Shown: in pieces, positions 54,616 to 63,484 of the stretch | Position numbering within the stretch: the first letter of the stretch is position 1 | Layout of the letters: each line of letters begins with the position of its first letter | Source: Halomonas huangheensis | GTDB taxonomy: Bacteria; Pseudomonadota; Gammaproteobacteria; Pseudomonadales; Halomonadaceae | Assembly: GCF_001431725.1 (NCBI RefSeq) | Contig: NZ_CP013106.1 | Location: 4,092,001 to 4,156,000, forward strand | DNA length: 64,000 nucleotides | Direction of reading: 5' to 3' | Program-made: the position numbers and the translations under genes | Notes under the pieces: generated by a model | Databases searched by the model: none | Told to the model about the DNA's origin: nothing | Seen by the model: the letters and a program-made list of their open reading frames with translations, nothing else

Positions 54616-55134
54616 ATGAATGCCATTGCCAAGGCCATCGACTGCCTGAATGAGTGGTTCGGCCGTTTGATCGCCCCGCTGATCGCGGTCATCACCCTTG
54701 TGGTGGTCTATGACATCGCGATGCGATTCTTCCTCGGTCGCCCCAGCGACTGGGCTTTCGATGTCACCACCATGCTGTTCGGTACTCACTTCATGCTGAT
54801 GACCGCCTATGGTATGCGCCATCACGCGCATGTCGAGGTCGATGTATTGAAGCGCCTGCTGTCGCGCCGAGGCCAGGCGCTGGTCGAGCTGCTCGGTTAT
54901 CTGCTGTTCTTCACACCATTCATCATCATGCTGCTGATCTACAGCTGGACGTTCTTCGAGCGCTCCTGGAGTCGTTCGGAATCCACCTACGGAATTGTGT
55001 CGATCCCGGTCTACCCGGTGAAGGCAGTGCTGGTCATCGCAGCAGTGCTGATTCTGCTACAGGCCCTTGCCATCGTTATCCGCACCTTCAGCGAGTTACG
55101 CCACGATGAACCGCCCGCGGAGGACGCTGCATGA
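54616..55134 (+). CDS. dctQ: TRAP transporter small permease (DctQ type)
   Basis: A 172-residue four-helix protein. The first helix is followed by IAMRFFLGRPSDWAFDVT, and TAYGMRHHAHVEVDVLKRLLSRR is the characteristic segment between helices. The start is ambiguous between ATG 54601 and ATG 54616; neither has a strong leader. Its stop overlaps the start of the large permease gene (ATGA). Confidence 0.85.
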   Translation: MNAIAKAIDCLNEWFGRLIAPLIAVITLVVVYDIAMRFFLGRPSDWAFDVTTMLFGTHFMLMTAYGMRHHAHVEVDVLKRLLSRRGQALVELLGYLLFFTPFIIMLLIYSWTFFERSWSRSESTYGIVSIPVYPVKAVLVIAAVLILLQALAIVIRTFSELRHDEPPAEDAA

Positions 55135-56501
55135 TCTCCAGTATCCTGTCGTCGATCAGTCATTCGCTGACGCCTGAACTACTCACCATATTCATGTTCG
55201 CGGGCCTGCTGATTGGCCTGTTCATGGGCCACCCGCTAGCCTTTGTGCTGGGCGGCACCGCGGTACTCGCCGCCTGCCTGGGCCCGGGTTCCAATGTGCT
55301 AGGCATCATCATCAACAACATCTATGGCCGCGCCATGGATAACTATGTACTGGTGGCTATTCCGCTGTTCATTCTGATGGCGCGTTTTCTGAATGACTCC
55401 GGGGTCACCGAGCGCATGTTCCAGGCGATGCGTCTGTTGCTGGGTCGTGTCCGTGGTGGCCTGGCGCTCACCGTAGTTATTGTCTCAGTGCTGCTGGCAG
55501 CGACCACCGGTATTGTCGGTGCCTCTATCGCCGTGATGGGTCTGATCGCCCTGGCTCCGATGCTCAAGTACGGCTATCACAAGGGCCTTTCCGCGGGTGT
55601 CATCATGGCCAGTGGCTGCCTGGGCATACTGATTCCACCCAGTATCATGCTGATCCTGATGGCCAGTTACTCTCCGGTCTCGGTCGGCGCGCTGTTCGCT
55701 GGAGCTCTGATCCCCGGCCTGATGCTGGGCGCCATGTATGCGCTCTACGTGCTGGTCATCTGCCTGATCAAGCCGGAATACGGCCCGCCAGTGGGAGCCG
55801 AGGAACGTGCGGACACCTCTACCGGTGAGTTGCTGCTGATGCTCGCCAAGTATGTACTGCCGCCCATGAGTTTGATCCTCGGCGTTCTCGGTGCGCTCTT
55901 TACCGGTATCGCCACGGCGACTGAAGCCTCCGCGATCGGCGTCACCATCGCCTTTGTGCTGTTCCTGATCTTCGGTGATCGCAAGCTGTCGACCTGCTAC
56001 AACACCTTCCTCGAAGCGAGCAAGACCACTACCATGGTGATGTTCGTACTGGTCGGGGCTACCGCCTTCACCGGGGTGTTCTCGATTGGTGGCGGTACCG
56101 AAGTCATCAGTGACCTGGTACTGGCGATTCCAGGCGGCACCCTCGGGGCCCTGCTGCTGATGTTCCTGCTGGTATTCGTACTGGGCATGTTCCTCGACTG
56201 GACCGGTATTGTGCTGCTGAGCTTCCCGATCATGCTACCGATCATCGAGATCATGGGCGTCGACACGCTGTGGTTTGTGGTGATGGTCGCGGTGGTGCTG
56301 CAGACCTCTTTCCTGACGCCACCATTCGGCTATGCACTGTTCTATCTCAAGGGCGTAGCCCCGCCCGAGGTGCAGACATTGGATCTGTACAAGGCGGTGA
56401 TACCATTCTGCCTGTTGATCATGCTCACCTGCGCGCTGCTGGCCTGGTTCCCGTGGCTGATCACCGGGTTGCCGCAGATGATGGTCGGCTACGGAGGCTA
56501 G
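55131..56501 (+). CDS. dctM: TRAP transporter large permease (DctM type)
   Basis: A 456-residue, twelve-helix membrane protein. Typical DctM segments are FMGHPLAFVLGGTAVLAA near 30, NYVLVAIPLFILMARFLNDSGV near 75, ATTGIVGASIAVMGLIALAPML near 125, SGCLGILIPPSIMLILMA near 160 and GMFLDWTGIVLLSFPIMLPII near 350. It is the sodium-coupled transport subunit. The ATGA overlap with dctQ supports stoichiometric synthesis. A strong hairpin follows. Confidence 0.93.
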   Translation: MISSILSSISHSLTPELLTIFMFAGLLIGLFMGHPLAFVLGGTAVLAACLGPGSNVLGIIINNIYGRAMDNYVLVAIPLFILMARFLNDSGVTERMFQAMRLLLGRVRGGLALTVVIVSVLLAATTGIVGASIAVMGLIALAPMLKYGYHKGLSAGVIMASGCLGILIPPSIMLILMASYSPVSVGALFAGALIPGLMLGAMYALYVLVICLIKPEYGPPVGAEERADTSTGELLLMLAKYVLPPMSLILGVLGALFTGIATATEASAIGVTIAFVLFLIFGDRKLSTCYNTFLEASKTTTMVMFVLVGATAFTGVFSIGGGTEVISDLVLAIPGGTLGALLLMFLLVFVLGMFLDWTGIVLLSFPIMLPIIEIMGVDTLWFVVMVAVVLQTSFLTPPFGYALFYLKGVAPPEVQTLDLYKAVIPFCLLIMLTCALLAWFPWLITGLPQMMVGYGG

Positions 56502-56542
56502 TCACCTTGCCGCAGCCGGCCTTGCGACAACAGCGGTAGTCA

Positions 56543-56587
56543 CCACAACAGCAAACCCCGCCAATCCGGCGGGGTTTGCTGTTGTGG
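56543..56587. terminator. 20-bp-arm hairpin between TRAP and RND genes
   Basis: Perfect 20-base arms (56543-56562 and 56568-56587) around AATCC. The arms contain AAACCCC/GGGGTTT, so T-rich sequence lies within the stem on both strands. It likely ends both the TRAP transcript and the convergent RND transcript. Confidence 0.8.
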
Positions 56588-56610
56588 ACGACGAACCAGG
56601 ACAACGAACA

Positions 56611-59600
56611 CTATCTGCTGCGATGACTCCCATCACCAGCGGGTGCGAGCTCACTGGCCGGTATCCGCATCAGGGTACAGAAGACCACCGGCAGCACCAC
56701 CAGCGTCAGTAGCGTGGCCACACCGAGACCAAAGATGATCACCACCGCCATGCTGGCAAAGAAGGCATCGGTCAGCAGTGGCAACATCCCGAGCATGGTA
56801 GTCACCGCGGCCATCGCTACCGGACGCACACGACTGACGGCCGCCTGCACCACGGCGTCGAAGCGATTCTGATCGGTGCGCAATTGCACATTGATTTCCT
56901 CGACCAACACGATGGCATTCTTGAGTACCATGCCGATCAAGCTCAGCGTGCCGAGCAATGCCATAAAGGTAAAGGGCGCCCCGATCAGCACCAGGCCACC
57001 GACAATACCGATCATCATCAGCGGTACGATCGACCAGATCGATAGTGCCTGGCGCAGGTTGCCAAACAACAGCACAGTGATGATGAACATCCCCAGCAGT
57101 CCCATCGGCAAAGACGACAACAGCGCGCTCTGGGCATCACTGGCGGTTTCATATTCGCCACCCCACTCGATGTGGTATCCCGACGGCAATGGCAACGCAT
57201 CGACCCTGGGGCGAATACGCGCCAGCACACTGGCGGCAGTCTCACCGGAGAGCGGCATCGGCTCGGCATAGACTGCCATCATGCGTTGACGATCGCGGCG
57301 TTTGATCAGCGGGTCACGCAGCTCGACATTCGGTTCCGCGAGCACATTGGCGGCACTGACATAGCGACCCTGCTCCTCGCTCCAGACATTGATTGCCCCG
57401 AGATTGTCGATGTCATAACGCTGGTCCTCACGAGAACGCATCACAATCGGTATCAGATCGCTGCCTTCGCGATAGACTCCTACGCGTTCGCCATCGTTGT
57501 TGAGCAGTAGCGCCTGATGCAGCGCATCGCGAGTCACACCGACACGACGCGCCTGCTCATCGAGAAACTCGGGCACCATGACACTCTCACGGTTGCTCCA
57601 GGAAAGACGCACGCCATCCGCCATCGGCTCAGCATGAAAGATGTCACGCACCTCGGCCCCCAGACGACGTAACGTATCGGCATCCGGGCCATAGATACGC
57701 GTCTCGAGACTGGCCTTGGCGGAAGGGCCGACCTGAAGCGCCTTGACCTTGTACTGGATCTGCGGATATTGCTGACGCAGCGCCGTAATGACGTCCGCCA
57801 TTCGCGCCGAACGCGACTCTTGATCCGTGGTCTCGACGATCAACTGTCCATAGGACGCGTAACGATCCTCCGGCGCGTAGGTCAGCGTAAAGCGTTGTGC
57901 GCCACCACCGACCACACTGGTGACGCGGGTCACGTCCTGCATGGCCAGCACCTGCTGTTCCAGCTCGGCGGCGATACGCTCGGTCTCGAGAATATCAGTG
58001 CCCTCCGGTAACCACAGATCAGCGAAGAACAACGGTGTGGTCGCGTCGGGGAAAAAGGCGTTCTTGACCTGACCACCCAGCGACAGCACGCCGATCAACA
58101 GCAGCACAGCCAGCCCCAGTGTCAGGTAACGCAGGCGAATGGCCAGACGCAGCAGTGAGCGAAAGGCCCGGTAAATCACGCCTCGGTAGGGGTCGACGGG
58201 CTCGACATCACTCGCCTCACCACCTTCGCTGTCCTTGCGATAGACCAGATCGAAAAAGAAAGGCGTCAGCGTCAGAGCAGTAATCCAGCTGAGAAACAGC
58301 GAGTAGCACAGTACCCAGAACAACGAGCCGATGAACTCGCCGGTAGCATCCGGCGACAGACCGATCGGTGCGAAAGCGGTGATCGCGATCACCGTGGCAC
58401 CCAGCAGCGGCAACCGGTTCTGCCCGACCACCTCAAGCGCTGCCTGGCGCTTGGTTCGGCCTCGCTGCAGACCGATCATCATGCCCTCGGTAACCACGAT
58501 GGCATTGTCGACCAGCATCCCCAGCGCAATGATCAACGCGCCCAGCGATATCTTCTGCAGTTGGATGCCATGTATCGACATCATGATGAAGGTACCGAGA
58601 ATCGTCAGCAGCAGCACCAGCCCCATCAACAATCCGCTGCGCACCCCCATGAACACCAGCAGGACGATGATGACGATGGCCACGGCTTCGGCAAGATTGA
58701 TCAGGAAGCCATTGACCGCCTCCTCGACCACCTCCGGCTGGTGGTAGACCGTGGTCAACTCCATGCCCAGCGGCATTCGCGGTTCGAGCTCGGCCAGACG
58801 CTGCTCGACGCGTTCACCGACCTCGACGACATTGACGCCGGCGGCGAAGGACACGCCGATCGACAACGCCGGCCGGCCATCAGCGTGATAGAGCAGTTGC
58901 GGACTGTCGCTGAAGCGACGTTCGACTTCGGCAATATCGCCGAGGCGAATCAGGCCATTGCCCGGGCGCCCGATCACCAGTTGCTCGAGGGCCTCGACAC
59001 TCTTGAACTCACCGCTGGGCTGGATGGACAACGACAGGCCATCCAGCCTGATATGGCCAGCATCCGCGACCACATTCTGAGCATTGAGCAGGTTCGCCAG
59101 TTGCTCGGGCGACACCCCCAGTGCTCTCATGCGATCGCGATCAAGCAGCACCACCACTTCCTCGTCACGGGTGCCGCCAATCGCGACCTTGTTGACGCCC
59201 TCGACCAGCCGCAACTCACGCTGCAGCAAATCAGCATGATCCTCGATATCACGCTGGCTGTACCCTTCACCGCTCAGAGTCAGCAGCAGGCCGAACACAT
59301 CACCGAAGTCATCGTTGACGATCGAAGCCCCCGCGCCAGGTGGCAACGCTGCCTGGGCGTCATTGATCTTGCGCCGCAGACGATCCCAATATTGATCGAG
59401 CTCGAATTCACGGACCTTGTCATCCAGTTCGACGATGATCTGTGACAGCCCATCGGAGCTGACCGAGGTGACATTATCGAGATTCGGTATCTGCTGGATG
59501 GCCTTTTCCAGCGTCAGAGTGACCTCTTCTTCCACCTGTTCAGGCGTGGCGCCGGGGTACTGGGTGGTGATGACCGCGTTGCGGATGGTGAACTCTGGGA

Positions 59601-59703
59601 ACTCCAGCTGGCCGAGCCCGAGGAAACTCACCATGCCTCCCACTGCCAGCAACAGTGTCACCATCCAACTGATCACTTTCTGGCGCAGGAAATAGTCGAC
59701 CAT
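56611..59703 (-). CDS. RND-family efflux transporter inner-membrane subunit
   Basis: A 1030-residue HAE1-like RND pump with twelve helices and two large periplasmic loops. Helix 4 has IIALGMLVDNAIVVTEGMM, with a single Asp followed by Asn where AcrB has Asp-Asp. The second half has LIGMVLKNAIVLVEEIN. It exports drugs or metabolites with protons, through a separate outer-membrane channel not encoded here. GGAG precedes the ATG. It is the third gene of TetR-MFP-RND, 165 bp after the fusion protein gene. Confidence 0.92.
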   Translation of the reverse strand: MVDYFLRQKVISWMVTLLLAVGGMVSFLGLGQLEFPEFTIRNAVITTQYPGATPEQVEEEVTLTLEKAIQQIPNLDNVTSVSSDGLSQIIVELDDKVREFELDQYWDRLRRKINDAQAALPPGAGASIVNDDFGDVFGLLLTLSGEGYSQRDIEDHADLLQRELRLVEGVNKVAIGGTRDEEVVVLLDRDRMRALGVSPEQLANLLNAQNVVADAGHIRLDGLSLSIQPSGEFKSVEALEQLVIGRPGNGLIRLGDIAEVERRFSDSPQLLYHADGRPALSIGVSFAAGVNVVEVGERVEQRLAELEPRMPLGMELTTVYHQPEVVEEAVNGFLINLAEAVAIVIIVLLVFMGVRSGLLMGLVLLLTILGTFIMMSIHGIQLQKISLGALIIALGMLVDNAIVVTEGMMIGLQRGRTKRQAALEVVGQNRLPLLGATVIAITAFAPIGLSPDATGEFIGSLFWVLCYSLFLSWITALTLTPFFFDLVYRKDSEGGEASDVEPVDPYRGVIYRAFRSLLRLAIRLRYLTLGLAVLLLIGVLSLGGQVKNAFFPDATTPLFFADLWLPEGTDILETERIAAELEQQVLAMQDVTRVTSVVGGGAQRFTLTYAPEDRYASYGQLIVETTDQESRSARMADVITALRQQYPQIQYKVKALQVGPSAKASLETRIYGPDADTLRRLGAEVRDIFHAEPMADGVRLSWSNRESVMVPEFLDEQARRVGVTRDALHQALLLNNDGERVGVYREGSDLIPIVMRSREDQRYDIDNLGAINVWSEEQGRYVSAANVLAEPNVELRDPLIKRRDRQRMMAVYAEPMPLSGETAASVLARIRPRVDALPLPSGYHIEWGGEYETASDAQSALLSSLPMGLLGMFIITVLLFGNLRQALSIWSIVPLMMIGIVGGLVLIGAPFTFMALLGTLSLIGMVLKNAIVLVEEINVQLRTDQNRFDAVVQAAVSRVRPVAMAAVTTMLGMLPLLTDAFFASMAVVIIFGLGVATLLTLVVLPVVFCTLMRIPASELAPAGDGSHRSR

Positions 59704-59868
59704 GCCAGTGCTCCTTCAACCTGATATTTTCCTGTTCAGTCAGCCCTGAGACGGCTCACTGCGAGGCGTTTTCTCGATGACATGGTGGTGCCATGCCGAG
59801 AGGGAACAACGAAGTAATGGGCCGACGCCAGGCTGACCCGAAGGGCGCCATGCAGGCATGAAGGAGCA

Positions 59869-61041
59869 CTACAGCCCCTCTTCCTTGCGCCACGGCTGGA
59901 CACGAGTGTCCTCTCGCAGCGCCTGGCTACCCGCTGCCACCAGTCGATCTCCCACGGCGAGATCGCCCTCAACGAGAATGCCCTGCCCGGTGATCCTACC
60001 CGGTGTCACTGCAACGGGTTCCACCTGTCCCGGGGACCTCGGATCCGAGGAGTCATCGGGAATATAACGCCAGACAAGAGCCTGATCCGGTGCCTCATTG
60101 CGGGCCGTAACTGCCGTCACCGGCACTCGCCAGGGGCGTACCTGCTCGCCTGTCAGTGCCTGGATATCCATCAATACCGTAGCGCTCATGCCGGACAGCA
60201 CGGTGATATCATCCGGTTCCGGCAACGTCAGTGTGACCTCATAACTCAACGAGCCCTCACTGACACTACTGTCATGCTCGCGGTAATGCGCCGGATAGCG
60301 CCGGCCGTCATTGGAAAACTCGATCCACACTACCTCGGTGCCACTTTCACGCACCTCTTCAGCCCGCTGTTTGTCGATGCGCCGCACCTGCTGTTCCGGT
60401 AGCTGGAAGGTCACATCAATCGAGCCCGGCTGCTGCAGCACGGCGACAGTCTGCTGGGCACCCACCACCTGGTAGTTGTCCACCGGCACACTGGCAATCA
60501 CGCCATCGAATGGCGCACGCAGTACGGTATAGCTGAGCTGATCCTCGGCCTGGGCGAGGTTGGCTTGTGCCGATAGATACTCGGCACGCGCTTCGTCGTA
60601 ACGTGAGCGGCTGATGGCGTTCCGCTCCAGCGAGACACGCATACGTTCATGGGTCGCCGCTGCCAGCTCGAAGCTCGAACGCGCGTTATTCACCTGGCTG
60701 CGGGCATCACGTTGATCGAGTCTGGCGATTACGTCACCAGCCTGTACTTCATCCCCCGCATTGACGGCCAACTCCTGAAGCTCGCCGCCTACACGAAAAG
60801 ACAGGTCTGAGCGCTCGGAGGCCTTCACTTCCCCCGGATAGCGCAACAGGCTCGCTTCACCGCCAGCATCCAGCGTTATCAGCTTGACCGGAAACACCTG
60901 CTGCTTCTCCAGCGGCGGGGCTGCTTCACTGCAGCCCGCCAGGCTTACGCTGGCCAGGGAGATGATGACCAGACTCATCAGCCCCCATAGGCCCTGTCTT
61001 CGTATAGCAGCCACAAGAGACACTGGATGGAAAGCGGTCAT
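59869..61041 (-). CDS. RND efflux periplasmic adaptor (membrane fusion lipoprotein)
   Basis: A 390-residue adaptor. The signal peptide ends in the lipobox SLAGC (Cys37). The order is barrel-sandwich half-motif LQELAVNAGDEVQAGDVIARLDQRD, a helical hairpin (about 115-165), the second half LSYTVLRAPFDGVIASVPVDNYQVV, then beta-barrel and membrane-proximal domains. It links the RND pump to an outer-membrane channel. Its ATG overlaps the TetR stop (ATGA). Confidence 0.9.
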   Translation of the reverse strand: MTAFHPVSLVAAIRRQGLWGLMSLVIISLASVSLAGCSEAAPPLEKQQVFPVKLITLDAGGEASLLRYPGEVKASERSDLSFRVGGELQELAVNAGDEVQAGDVIARLDQRDARSQVNNARSSFELAAATHERMRVSLERNAISRSRYDEARAEYLSAQANLAQAEDQLSYTVLRAPFDGVIASVPVDNYQVVGAQQTVAVLQQPGSIDVTFQLPEQQVRRIDKQRAEEVRESGTEVVWIEFSNDGRRYPAHYREHDSSVSEGSLSYEVTLTLPEPDDITVLSGMSATVLMDIQALTGEQVRPWRVPVTAVTARNEAPDQALVWRYIPDDSSDPRSPGQVEPVAVTPGRITGQGILVEGDLAVGDRLVAAGSQALREDTRVQPWRKEEGL

Positions 61042-61643
61042 GGCGTGGACTCCGGAGATGAAGCTCGATGATCGAGGGCCACGGCATCCCAGGCCATGGC
61101 GAAGGCCATATCGATGTTGGCGCGACTCGGCGAGAAGGGATGGCAGCCGCGGCTCTGCACCAGATGGTGAATCGGACGAAACAGGAAGGCTTCCAACAGC
61201 GACAGCTCCACCGACTTGATCACACCCTGCCGTTGCCCCTCCGCCACGGCATCGAGCAAGGGAGCCAGACGCTGATCATTGCGCTGGGTCAGCTCATCCG
61301 TCATCCAGGCCGAGTGGCTGAACATATCGTGGAAACGAAACAGCCGGGGCGACTCCACCGCAACCTCGAACAGCGCCACCCATACGCGGCGCAACTGTTC
61401 ACGCAGACCGAGACGGGAATCGACCTGCTCAATAGCGGTATCGATCAACCGATCACAGACATCGAGGAAAGTGGCAATCAGCAGCGCATCCTTGTCGGCG
61501 TGATAGATATAGACCGTCCCCGGCGAGACTCCCGCGCGACGCGCAATCATCGCCACAGACGTCGCCGAGAAGCCCTGTTCGGTCACCAGTTCCAGCGTTG
61601 CCTCGAGCAGTGCAAGGCGTTTGTTGTCGTCGCGTTGGCGCAT
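61038..61643 (-). CDS. TetR-family repressor of the RND operon
   Basis: A 201-residue TetR protein. The helix-turn-helix is GFSATSVAMIARRAGVSPGTVYIYHADKDALL (split here: motif core AGVSPGTVYIYHADKDALL, about 37-55). The ligand domain is helical. It lies first in the operon, so it probably represses itself and the pump through the dyad at 61678. The inducer is unknown. Confidence 0.88.
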   Translation of the reverse strand: MRQRDDNKRLALLEATLELVTEQGFSATSVAMIARRAGVSPGTVYIYHADKDALLIATFLDVCDRLIDTAIEQVDSRLGLREQLRRVWVALFEVAVESPRLFRFHDMFSHSAWMTDELTQRNDQRLAPLLDAVAEGQRQGVIKSVELSLLEAFLFRPIHHLVQSRGCHPFSPSRANIDMAFAMAWDAVALDHRASSPESTP

Positions 61644-61677
61644 GCAGTCTCACCCTGAAAAGTCTCCATGAAAAATA

Positions 61678-61697
61678 AATGAACAGTCATTCATTTT
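61678..61697. promoter_or_regulatory. TetR operator candidate
   Basis: AAATGAA-CAGTCA-TTCATTT is a perfect seven-base dyad 34 bp before the TetR start. Its core, ATGAACAGTCATTCAT, resembles operators of AcrR/FadR-like TetR regulators. Confidence 0.7.
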
Positions 61698-61802
61698 CAA
61701 TACCCAGTTTCAGCGTCAGGCGTCTCAACGACGTGCCCGGCAATGACTTGCTATCATCAGAAGCCCGCAGCGTCGCACCAACTGTTGTCAGGAGTTCACC
61801 GG

Positions 61803-63479
61803 TTGACCACATCCACAACTTCCACGGCCCGTTCCCGCGCGCGCCGCACGCTATCCGGCTGGACCTGGCTGACCTTTGTCGTCGCTGCCGTAGTCGCGCT
61901 GCCTGTGCTGGTGATCCTGAGCTATCTACTGGTGCCGTCCGCCGAGGTATGGCAACACCTGGCCAGCACGGTCCTGCCGCGTTACCTGAGCAATACACTG
62001 ATACTGGTTGCATGTGTCGGCCTGGGTACGCTGTTGATCGGCACCGGGACCGCGTGGCTGGTGGTGATGTGTCGCTTTCCCGGCAAGCGCCTTTTCGAGT
62101 GGGCGATGCTGCTGCCGCTGGCAGTACCTACCTATGTCATCGCCTACGCCTATACCGATTTCCTGCAGTACTCCGGCCCCTTGCAGAGCGCACTACGCGA
62201 ACTGTTCGGCTGGACTCGTCATGACTACTTGTTTCCGGATGTTCGTTCGCTGTCTGGCGCCGCAGTACTGATCACGCTGGTCCTCTACCCCTATGTGTAT
62301 ATGCTGGCCCGCGCGGCGTTTCTCGAGCAGTCGGTATGCATGCTGGATGTCGGGCGTACGCTGGGGCGCGGTCCGTGGCAAATGTTCCGTCAGGTCGCGG
62401 TGCCACTGGCCAGGCCAGCATTGGTCGGCGGCGTCTCACTGGCGCTGATGGAAACTCTCAACGAATTCGGCGCGGTGCAGTACTTCGGTGTCGATACCTT
62501 CACCACCGGCATCTACCGCACCTGGTTCGGCCTCGGCGAGCAGGTTGCTGCCGCACAGTTGGCGGCCTGTCTGCTGGCATTGGTCATGGTGCTGGTACTG
62601 CTGGAACGTTGGTCTCGCGGCCAGCGCCGCTATCACCATACTTCTCATCGCTATCAGCAACTGCCCGAGTATCAATTGCGCGGCTGGCGAGCCAGCCTTG
62701 CCACCCTCGCCTGCGCCCTGCCGGTGATAATCGGCTTTGTACTGCCGTGCTTGATTCTCGGCGAGATGGCCCTGCGCAAGGGTGACTCGGTGCTTGGCAG
62801 CAACTTCCTCAGTTTCGCTGGCAACAGCCTGCTGTTAGCAGTGGCCGCCTCACTGGTGGCGGTCGCCATGGCAGTGATCCTCAGCTACGGAGCCAGGTTG
62901 CAGCCGGGAGTCTGGACACGCACCGCGACCCGTATTGCCTCACTGGGCTATGCCATCCCCGGCTCGGTGGTAGCCGTCGGTATCCTGATTCCCTTTGCCT
63001 GGCTCGATGGACAGATCAACCATTTCTACAAGGGATATAGTGGAGAGGTGCTGGGCCTGGTCTTCAGCGGCACCGCCTTTATCCTGATCTACGCCTATGT
63101 CGCGCGCTTCCTGGCGGTATCGTTCAATGCAGTAGAAGCCAGCCTTGGCAAGGTGACGCCATCCATGGATGCCGCGGCACGTACTCTGGGAGAAACCGCC
63201 ACCGGCACGCTACGCAAGGTACATACCCCGATCATGCGCGGCAGCCTGATGGCGGCGGCGATTCTGGTATTTGTCGATGTCATGAAGGAACTGCCGGCGA
63301 CGATCATCCTGCGTCCCTTCAACTTCGACACCCTCGCCGTACGCGCACACAATCTGGCCGCCGACGAACGCCTTGCCGAAGCCTCCACGGCCTCACTGAC
63401 CATCGTCGCCGTAGGTATCGTGCCGGTGATCCTGTTGAGCCTTGCCATGCGCCGTTCGCGCCCCGGGCAGGCAAGGTAA
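61803..63479 (+). CDS. fbpB: Iron(III)-type ABC transporter permease (FbpB/SfuB family)
   Basis: A 558-residue fused permease with two binding-protein-dependent transport domains. The first has the EAA-like loop DVGRTLGRGPWQMFRQVAVPLARPAL near 190-215; the second has DAAARTLGETATGTLRKVHTPIMRGS near 460-485. About twelve helices. This duplicated form is typical of FbpB-type ferric iron permeases, with thiamine permease ThiP a relative. The start is taken as TTG 61803 after CAGGAG; ATG 61743 has no leader. Confidence 0.87.
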   Translation: MTTSTTSTARSRARRTLSGWTWLTFVVAAVVALPVLVILSYLLVPSAEVWQHLASTVLPRYLSNTLILVACVGLGTLLIGTGTAWLVVMCRFPGKRLFEWAMLLPLAVPTYVIAYAYTDFLQYSGPLQSALRELFGWTRHDYLFPDVRSLSGAAVLITLVLYPYVYMLARAAFLEQSVCMLDVGRTLGRGPWQMFRQVAVPLARPALVGGVSLALMETLNEFGAVQYFGVDTFTTGIYRTWFGLGEQVAAAQLAACLLALVMVLVLLERWSRGQRRYHHTSHRYQQLPEYQLRGWRASLATLACALPVIIGFVLPCLILGEMALRKGDSVLGSNFLSFAGNSLLLAVAASLVAVAMAVILSYGARLQPGVWTRTATRIASLGYAIPGSVVAVGILIPFAWLDGQINHFYKGYSGEVLGLVFSGTAFILIYAYVARFLAVSFNAVEASLGKVTPSMDAAARTLGETATGTLRKVHTPIMRGSLMAAAILVFVDVMKELPATIILRPFNFDTLAVRAHNLAADERLAEASTASLTIVAVGIVPVILLSLAMRRSRPGQAR

Positions 63480-63484
63480 CGGGA

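Noticed and set aside
58561-59445. 294-codon plus-strand frame opposite the RND gene
   Set aside because: Antisense shadow rich in His/Gln/Asp, without leader or family similarity.
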